Positions 58,901-64,000 of a stretch of DNA of 64,000 nt are shown one piece after another; position 1 is the stretch's first letter; each line of letters opens with the position of its first letter. Source of the stretch: JBBQZP01 sp038207585 (GTDB taxonomy: Bacteria; Pseudomonadota; Alphaproteobacteria; Rhodobacterales; Rhodobacteraceae); assembly GCA_038207585.1 (NCBI GenBank), contig JBBQZP010000023.1, positions 9,653 through 73,652 on the forward strand, in the 5' to 3' direction. Under the pieces are notes generated by a model. The model saw nothing but the letters and a program-made list of their open reading frames with translations. It made no database searches and was not told where the DNA came from. A program made the position numbers and the translations under genes.

Positions 58901-61900
58901 TACCCGCGCCTTCGTTCGCCTGTGCATCCGAGATCGAAATGATCGGGCCGGCCTGGCTGTTCAGCCTGATGATTTCCACCCCGTTGATCAACGGATTCTG
59001 TACGATTGCCTGGAAGTCGATGTCGGCAATACCGTCATCAATCGTGCCGGTCCATTCGAACATCCCGCCGACATCATGGCCAAAGGACGCCACAAGGTCG
59101 ACATTGTCGAGGAAGACTTGCCCCTCGATCAGCACGTCGAATATGCGATCGCCGATTGCGTTGGTGCCAGTCGCACCGTTGCCCAGATAAAGGCGAATTG
59201 CATAGTCACCCGGATCGACAGCAAATTCGAGCTGCATCGGCTGCCCCGACGCTGGGTCCCAGCGTTCCTGCGCAAAGATACCAAGAGGCGTTGTTGACGG
59301 AACTGACGTAGCCAGTGTCGGAATGTCGTGCGTGGTCACTCTTGTGGGGCCACCGATAACGACCGAAGGATCGCTGATCCAGTTGGGTCCACCATCAATG
59401 GCGTTCACATCACTTGTGCCCGCAACCCAACGATGCACGATCGGATTGTCCGAGCCGAAATTTTCGACTTCAACCCAATCCCACGAGGCAGCAAAACTGT
59501 CATCACCCGGATTGGTCGATGACAGCAGGCCGACGACCGCGCCGGTGGTCGCACCGAGGTTATTGTATTCGCCCTTGAGCGATTGGACTACCGCTGGCGG
59601 AAGCGACAGCGCATTCGTCGAAACCCATTCGGAGTATATCCCATTGTCGACGTATCGCGCCCGTGCCACGGCTGTTTCGTTGCCGGACGACAGATCAATG
59701 TCGATGGCCACCTGAAAATTGGGATCTCCCAGACCAAGGATGGTCGGATTCTCGATCCCCGGAATTTCCGTGAAACTGGTTGTAAAGCTGTCGTTCAGCT
59801 CTGACACAAGCTGCACGCCGTAGCGGATTGTACCGTTGTCGTTGATCACGGCAATGACCGCTTCGACGAAATTGCTCTGATCGCCCGGACCCACCATCAG
59901 TCCGACTTTTTCACCGCCGTCCCAGGTGCGCGCCGGAAAATCGGTGTTGATCGAATAGGTGAAAATGTTCGACATTTCGGTTGTGATGGTCAGCGTCTCT
60001 GCACCCTGCGATACAAAGCCGACGCCAAGCACGTCTTGCTGACTGTTCGCTGGGCCTTCCGCATTACCACCAAAAGCGCGGTCGATACTGACGAAACTTG
60101 AAGCGCCACCCAGGTTGAACACGCCCCCGTCATACAGACCCTGGCCTGGGTCCCCTCCGTTCGATACCCCAGGCGTGATGTTGTTGCGCCAGACCGCGTT
60201 TATGCCGATGTCACCCGCGATCGAATTACCGGTCGGCACGGCGCCCGCGGGCGTGGACGCAGGATTGTTAAGCTCGAAGTCCCATTTCGCGCTTTGATTT
60301 GATCCGACAACAACGCCCCGCCCGTTCAGAGGGTCGCCGACGTGACTGTCGACAATGTTATCTAGGCCATCCAGATCAAGGTCGTTGCCCGCACTCAGCG
60401 GCGTGCCACCAGGCACAAAAAACGTCACATTGTCGTTGCCGTAGTTGGCCGCAACGATCAGACCAGCAAAGTCGTCCACTCCATCGCCATTGTTGTCGAT
60501 GAGTTGCGCCGAAAGACCCCAATCGGGCAATGTGGCAACAGCCAGCGGATTGGAACCGAAATCCGTAAGGGTATAGATTATGGTGGCCGCATCGACGCGA
60601 CCGTCGCCGTCTGTATCGATAGGCTTCGCGAAATAGAGCGTTTCGTTGAAACTTGCCCCGATGATGGCACCCTTCAGCGCACCGTCAAAGAATGTGCCGC
60701 GATACTCGGCAAGGCCGTTCGTGGTTTCGGGTGTCGTGACAAGCGACCCGTCATGTGCAAAATCGAAAAGCTGGGATTCTGGCGAAAAGACGGTGCCGTC
60801 CATGATGCTGGTGCCATCAAAGAACGCCAGCGGGTTGCTGATTGACGATCCGGGCTGCTTCCAGTCGTATCCGGATATCACATCGAAAAGATCAGGCGGC
60901 AGGCCGGTCGTACCGCTTACATCGACCCAGTTCCCGTCCCCCTGCTCTTCATAGATGATCAACAGGCTTGCAAGGAAGGTGCGCGCATCGGCTTCGTTGG
61001 CAAACAACTGCGATCCATTCGCAATAATCGGATCTGCGGCACTTGCGCCCTTGTATGTGCCATCTGTGTTGAATGCGGCGTCAAGCACCTCTTTGGCGGC
61101 CCGGATCGGGTTTGCGTGGCCACCATAGGGTCCATAAAGATCGGACACATTGCCAAGGTAGTGCAACTGGTCCCCGTAAGCCTGACTGCCGGCTTCGTTG
61201 AACAAGCTGGTTGCAAGATCGGTTGTCCAGTCATCGACAATCTGGCCGTCCTGATACGAAATCGGCGGGCCACCCCAGCCGCTGTTGGGGCCGTTGTCCC
61301 AAGTAAAGACCTGGCCATTCTCGGTGATCAGCACATCATAGGGGTTGCGGAAACCTGGTGCATGGATCGCCAGCGGGTTTGACACCAACGTCAGTTGGCC
61401 GCCTTGGCTGACAAGCACATTATCGCCGATCTTGGCTTGGTTCAGACCGTTGTTCCCCCCGGCCCAATCGGGCCGCAGCACGCCATTGATGCTGCCGTTG
61501 TCATCGAGGCTGAAGTTGGGGTCAGCCGCCAGATTCTGAATGTTCAGGGTCGAAAGGTCAACATTCGGCCGGGTCGGATCATCAAGGGTCGATAGATCAA
61601 GGATGAATTTGTCGCCGTTGGCGTCTGTCCGCGTGTCATACGACTCCAACTCGGTCAGATCGACCTTGATGATTGCACCCGCCAGGGCAAGATCCACAGT
61701 CCCGGAAAAGTTGTTTCCCGGCGCGCCTTTGTTGGTGATGCCGCCGATAGCCAGCCACAAAAACGTGTGCCCGGTGATCGGATCGACCGCAATGTCGATG
61801 CCATTGGTCGAGTGGTTTTCTTCGGAGCGCGGCAATCCTCTCACAATTGCCACGTTCGACAGGACCTCGCCCGTATCGGGATCCAGCACGATCTTATGTA

Positions 61901-62297
61901 CCTGTCCGGAATTGGTGTCGAGGCCGGTATCCGTCCCGACCGCAATTCTCCAGTCGGATGAACTCACATAAAGGACGTCGTTCCCATTCTCATCCTGCGT
62001 AACGGCCATGCCTGTGACCTGACGCTTCGCGCTGGTATTCAACGAACCATCGTCATTGTAATTCTGCGTGAACTTCTGAACGTCGTCGATCAGGACAACG
62101 TCGGTCGCTACAAAATCATCGGTGGTGTCTGCATCCGGTCCGTCAGGCTGGCGCTCGATCTCGTAGCGATAGATGTGACCATTCTGCTGGGCGACGAACA
62201 GCGTCGGGTTCCCGGTCTTGCTGAAGTCAAGCGCAGTCGGGTTGTTCGACAACTCTCCGATGAGATTGGACACACCAAATGTAATGGGATCGGGCAT
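55941..62297 (-). CDS. Giant 2118-residue multidomain exoprotein (propeller, malectin-like, Calx-beta, repeated carbohydrate-binding-like modules)
   Basis: The N-terminal 640 residues resemble a glucose/sorbosone dehydrogenase-like beta-propeller (NPTLFVAQQNGHIYRYE, GFRNPYDVLITENGQVFTWD). A jellyroll region follows from about 660. A malectin-like domain spans about 953-1109 (HRWVAGTSDVNAIDGGPNW, MFEWTGTIDDG). A Calx-beta domain spans about 1114-1245 (SISDAQANEGAGTVTVSISA, GVVTILDDDAA). Near the C terminus come two tandem units of an Ig-like domain plus a carbohydrate-binding-like domain. The protein has no Sec signal and no RTX repeats visible, so type I secretion is suggested but unproven. 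AGGAGA lies 9 bases before the ATG. It sits between ExoY and glycosyltransferases in one operon and could be a matrix protein binding the polymer. Confidence 0.85.
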   Translation of the reverse strand: MPDPITFGVSNLIGELSNNPTALDFSKTGNPTLFVAQQNGHIYRYEIERQPDGPDADTTDDFVATDVVLIDDVQKFTQNYNDDGSLNTSAKRQVTGMAVTQDENGNDVLYVSSSDWRIAVGTDTGLDTNSGQVHKIVLDPDTGEVLSNVAIVRGLPRSEENHSTNGIDIAVDPITGHTFLWLAIGGITNKGAPGNNFSGTVDLALAGAIIKVDLTELESYDTRTDANGDKFILDLSTLDDPTRPNVDLSTLNIQNLAADPNFSLDDNGSINGVLRPDWAGGNNGLNQAKIGDNVLVSQGGQLTLVSNPLAIHAPGFRNPYDVLITENGQVFTWDNGPNSGWGGPPISYQDGQIVDDWTTDLATSLFNEAGSQAYGDQLHYLGNVSDLYGPYGGHANPIRAAKEVLDAAFNTDGTYKGASAADPIIANGSQLFANEADARTFLASLLIIYEEQGDGNWVDVSGTTGLPPDLFDVISGYDWKQPGSSISNPLAFFDGTSIMDGTVFSPESQLFDFAHDGSLVTTPETTNGLAEYRGTFFDGALKGAIIGASFNETLYFAKPIDTDGDGRVDAATIIYTLTDFGSNPLAVATLPDWGLSAQLIDNNGDGVDDFAGLIVAANYGNDNVTFFVPGGTPLSAGNDLDLDGLDNIVDSHVGDPLNGRGVVVGSNQSAKWDFELNNPASTPAGAVPTGNSIAGDIGINAVWRNNITPGVSNGGDPGQGLYDGGVFNLGGASSFVSIDRAFGGNAEGPANSQQDVLGVGFVSQGAETLTITTEMSNIFTYSINTDFPARTWDGGEKVGLMVGPGDQSNFVEAVIAVINDNGTIRYGVQLVSELNDSFTTSFTEIPGIENPTILGLGDPNFQVAIDIDLSSGNETAVARARYVDNGIYSEWVSTNALSLPPAVVQSLKGEYNNLGATTGAVVGLLSSTNPGDDSFAASWDWVEVENFGSDNPIVHRWVAGTSDVNAIDGGPNWISDPSVVIGGPTRVTTHDIPTLATSVPSTTPLGIFAQERWDPASGQPMQLEFAVDPGDYAIRLYLGNGATGTNAIGDRIFDVLIEGQVFLDNVDLVASFGHDVGGMFEWTGTIDDGIADIDFQAIVQNPLINGVEIIRLNSQAGPIISISDAQANEGAGTVTVSISADTTIPVDSDVLIQYQVRPLTNGATPEVDYTVAGATYNALTGVYSGSTEMVGGSSDLSITVTILNDSIDETDEAFEVAITSVLGGGASIGDGTGVVTILDDDAATGTGAVTLAIRETSNNVQVSNFGPGSFVLTNVGDKVVTQVQIDVTNAILTDAVFDPFGVAGDSVSKPITIDSNGSTGIIAPTLSSYIGAGGIQGYEGIELSFDQGVNGGFQAGETITFSVDMDPNSIAGAKKTVLAQGSNPNWDVGGVSGAELIGSTFTVTYADGSTSTGMLQGTNTQGGAKGISSQSSPGIQGSLEVNGLVAGGVGTYNADTFSVVVDGPAGSVMRVVLVKGIIQPITNEFYNGNASDQAYAPQLDAQLDALRASNFAANNAAEVQTVDITLTGSPQDISSVFNISGVAAYNFSGEDEVPLALVASIIDPLNGNLPLGSVTSPIYLKFDSAASDNTAPMVQSVTAADISAADLGTGTTTVSVVFADNVAIDVSSIDIADITVSGPAGPLNVTGVSVSTGSDGSPRAATYTVAAPGGTWDATDTGSYTVSLTGGQVLDTSGNAVAANPLLTTFAANFSTQVGDPFRIEAETFTITQGFVVKNNANASADQYLQAGSSAEQVAHYTFAADAGSYDLRIAYYDEADGQSQLSVRLNGVEIDNFVWDADPGGNNANGDAFTTHILSGINFAAGDVLELAGFSNGGEPLRIDYVEFTPLGGDTTAPSVQSASAPDIGSVLAGTTTTDVTVVYADNVAVDLSSIDVSDITVTGPGGMLSVTGVSVNSGTDGSPRTATYTVAAPGGTWDAADDGSYNVALIGGSLLDTSGNPIAAQSSLASFAVDLAPAPPGPDPFRIEAETLTVIQGFAVKTNNNASSDQYLQATGSGVQSASMTFGATAGTYDIALGYYDEADGQSQLSVLLNGAEIDSFVWNLDAGGNNANGDAAAERILSSIQLNAGDVLTLTGTPNGGEPLRIDYLDFNYVDGLLV
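55962..57536 (-). repeat. Tandem duplication of a 263-codon Ig-like plus carbohydrate-binding-like unit
   Basis: Two units, at 56748-57536 and 55962-56747, each begin TAP.VQS and contain VSSIDI-type strands, the phrase ATYTVAAPGGTWDA, LDTSGN, then DPFRIEAET and YYDEADGQSQLSV, ending GGEPLRIDY. They are clearly similar along their whole length and lie head to tail within the giant gene. The carbohydrate-binding-like half also occurs twice in the protein at 38571-40802. Confidence 0.85.
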
Positions 62298-62388
62298 AGA
62301 ATTTGTCTCCTACGAAATCTGACTGGTCAATTCGGATGAATCTTAAATTGCTGCATTGAGACCGTCGGGTGACGGTCTTTACGTTTTT

Positions 62389-63582
62389 TCAGTGGCGCGA
62401 GAGAGCCCGGACGAAGCGCTGTCCAAGAAACTCCGATCGGTGCGGAACCACGACCTTCTGAAAGAAATACCGGCTCAGAATATGGGCGCCGAAGTCGTTT
62501 TCGGAGCGGTAACCAAGCCGATGGGCGGCACTTCTGGGAGTATGATGAAGACTGATCCGCGCGCTTCTGGATATGCCTCCCGGCAATGCCAGGATCAGCC
62601 GTCCGGCGGACGGAACCTTGGACGCATTTACGTCGTCGAACTCGATGTACTCGCCGTCGATCCAGCGTACCGGAAACTCTGCGCCGCACGCTCCGACAAA
62701 CCGCAGCCTGGACGTACCATTTGCCTGGGTGACCACGCCAGACGGCTTGCGCAATGCGGCAGGCGTCAACTGCCTGCGCAATTGCGACACCGTCCGCGCC
62801 AGCACACAGGCCGCAACCGTTGCGATCAGCGTCAGTTCTGCAAAATACGACAGAGGTGTCCGACAAAAATGGTTGTTCAGGCGCGATCGGATCGTCTTTG
62901 ACGTGCCATGGTTCAAAAGGGCTTGGGTCGGTCCGACAAGCCCTGGCTTTACCCGAAAGCGCACATCGTAGCCGGGAATATCAGCACCATGCAGCGCAGC
63001 GATTTCGGGACGCACCGGACGCGGTCCGCACAGATTCATATCGCCGATCAGAACATTGAACAGTTGTGGAAGCTCATCAAGCCGGGTCTCGCGCAGGAAA
63101 AGGCCCACCGGGGTCTCAATTCCTGTTCCAGACGCAAGGACGCGGTCACTTGTCAGTTCCTTTGCCTTCTTGCTGTCCAATGTCCGAAACTTGATGATCT
63201 CAAATCGCCCACCACCCTCGCCGATACGACTGCCCGTGTAGAAAATCGGCCGCCCTTGCGTGACCAGCAACAGCGTCCCAATCACAACGAGCACCGGCAA
63301 GACCAGCAAAATGAGCACCAGGGCAATCGAGAAATTGTAAGCGCGGTGAAACGCCCTTGATCTTGGCACAAACCCGATCGCAGTCGCTGACGCACGCGCC
63401 AACCTCCGCGAGGGCATCTGGCGCGCCAGCCGGTCCGGTCGAGCAACAATTTCAGGCACAGAGATTTTGGCAGACTGATCCGCACCGATCCAACGCATTC
63501 TCTCGGAAATCCCGGTCGCATCGTTCGCGGCATCGAAGGATGTGTTGACCATATCGCGGTTCGAAAAAATTGTATTCTGCAT
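62389..63582 (-). CDS. ExoY-like undecaprenyl-phosphate sugar-1-phosphate transferase (priming enzyme) with C-terminal extension
   Basis: This 397-residue enzyme starts the repeat unit by moving a sugar-phosphate onto undecaprenyl phosphate. After about 75 disordered residues comes one membrane helix (NFSIALVLILLVLPVLVVIG). The bacterial sugar transferase core follows: GRPIFYTGSRIGEGG, KFRTL, RETRLDELPQLFNVL, GDMNLCGPRPVRPE and VKPGLVGPTQ. The catalytic Asp-Glu (RLDELPQ) is intact. Beyond about residue 275 there is an unusual extension of about 120 residues that I do not recognise. AGAGGT lies before the ATG at 63582. It is first in the leftward operon, so it may set the level of the whole pathway. 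Confidence 0.88.
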   Translation of the reverse strand: MQNTIFSNRDMVNTSFDAANDATGISERMRWIGADQSAKISVPEIVARPDRLARQMPSRRLARASATAIGFVPRSRAFHRAYNFSIALVLILLVLPVLVVIGTLLLVTQGRPIFYTGSRIGEGGGRFEIIKFRTLDSKKAKELTSDRVLASGTGIETPVGLFLRETRLDELPQLFNVLIGDMNLCGPRPVRPEIAALHGADIPGYDVRFRVKPGLVGPTQALLNHGTSKTIRSRLNNHFCRTPLSYFAELTLIATVAACVLARTVSQLRRQLTPAALRKPSGVVTQANGTSRLRFVGACGAEFPVRWIDGEYIEFDDVNASKVPSAGRLILALPGGISRSARISLHHTPRSAAHRLGYRSENDFGAHILSRYFFQKVVVPHRSEFLGQRFVRALSRH

Positions 63583-64000
63583 GATGACGCTACCTCTTCA
63601 AAGACAAATCGCAACTCTAGGTCGCAAAAAAAGCTAATAATTTCAGATCATTAAAATAAATTCAGGCACTGTGCCTGTCATCGCAAACGTCGAAAATCTC
63701 AAGTCGGACCCGGCTCCATCACGACCCTCCGAACGCCTCTATGAGCGAACAGCAGCCTAACGGAAAGTTTAGCCTATCTTACTGAAAAGTTAACAAAGGG
63801 AGGCCCGATTGCAACCGATTCGTTTTGGCGAAATGCAATCCGGGCGATTTGATGGCGGAAAAATGACCGTGCAAACACTACATCTTGTGGCGTTGTGACT
63901 GTATTCTCAGCATTCCCGATCATGCCATTGTCCGTTCCCGCATGATCCGAAAGTTTCTCATGCTCTTAATATAAAAGAAAATTTTTCGGGGTGCGGAAGC
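63583..64000. other. Upstream regulatory region of the exoY operon
   Basis: This 418-base AT-rich region reaches the window end and has no gene. It contains the palindrome listed separately and an inverted repeat GATTGCA (63807-63813) / TGCAATC (63834-63840) with 20 bases between arms. It probably carries the promoter of the exoY operon and of a gene beyond the window. Confidence 0.5.
63663..63677. promoter_or_regulatory. Perfect palindrome upstream of exoY
   Basis: CAGGCACTGTGCCTG is a perfect 7-bp inverted repeat around a central T, 81 bases before the exoY start. No U run follows, so it is more likely a protein-binding site than a terminator. The regulator is unknown. Confidence 0.5.

Noticed and set aside
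55941..62297. RTX calcium-binding nonapeptide repeats in the giant protein
   Set aside because: No run of GGxGxDxUx units was found; the Asp-rich stretches are short, so type I secretion remains only a suggestion.

Overview
The window looks like a chromosomal segment of a GC-rich alphaproteobacterium of the Rhodobacterales (Roseobacter/Paracoccus relatives). This rests on the protein families and on the abundance of ABC importers for small solutes; no rRNA, tRNA or other taxonomic marker is present, so the assignment is inference.

Layout. (1) 0-6.6 kb: a partial solute-binding protein, then a complete sn-glycerol-3-phosphate importer (ugpBAEC) convergent with a Na+/phosphate cotransporter that has a convincing PhoB box. 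(2) 6.6-11.2 kb: a decaying island with remnants of a short-chain dehydrogenase, a ProX-type binding protein, a ProW-type permease and two AhpD-like genes, all with stops, deletions or frameshifts, around an apparently intact TetR regulator. (3) 11.5-17 kb: a CPA1 Na+/H+ antiporter with a cyclic-nucleotide-binding tail, and a MerR regulator divergent from a Zn/Cd/Pb P-type ATPase across a classic 19-bp-spacer promoter. (4) 17.3-25.4 kb: a hexuronate-type catabolic locus with a zinc alcohol dehydrogenase, tagaturonate reductase (uxaB), an NAD-dependent epimerase-like enzyme, a LacI regulator and a ribose-type ABC importer. (5) rsgA, then at 27-34.4 kb a second LacI/ABC locus linked to a phosphotriesterase-family hydrolase, a GATase1-like protein, a PfkB kinase and a BtpA/SgcQ protein; its substrate is not recognisable. 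(6) 34.75-38.6 kb: a small type VI-style effector module (DUF4123 adaptor, 568-residue effector, candidate immunity gene) followed by an orphan copy of the effector's C-terminal tip. (7) 38.6-63.6 kb: a large exopolysaccharide cluster.

The exopolysaccharide cluster has an ExoY-like priming transferase, five glycosyltransferases, three sulfotransferases, a Wzx-type flippase, an O-antigen-ligase/Wzy-like polymerase, a Wzz-like protein and an ExoF-like export protein. These imply a sulfated polysaccharide made by a Wzx/Wzy route. Two large putatively secreted proteins sit in the cluster: a pectate-lyase-like beta-helix protein and a 2118-residue multidomain protein. They share the same C-terminal carbohydrate-binding-like module, two copies each, and neither has a classical signal peptide.

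Most promising for follow-up are the effector module with its orphan tip, the phosphotriesterase/BtpA/PfkB/GATase locus, and the giant exoprotein gene embedded in the glycosyltransferase operon.
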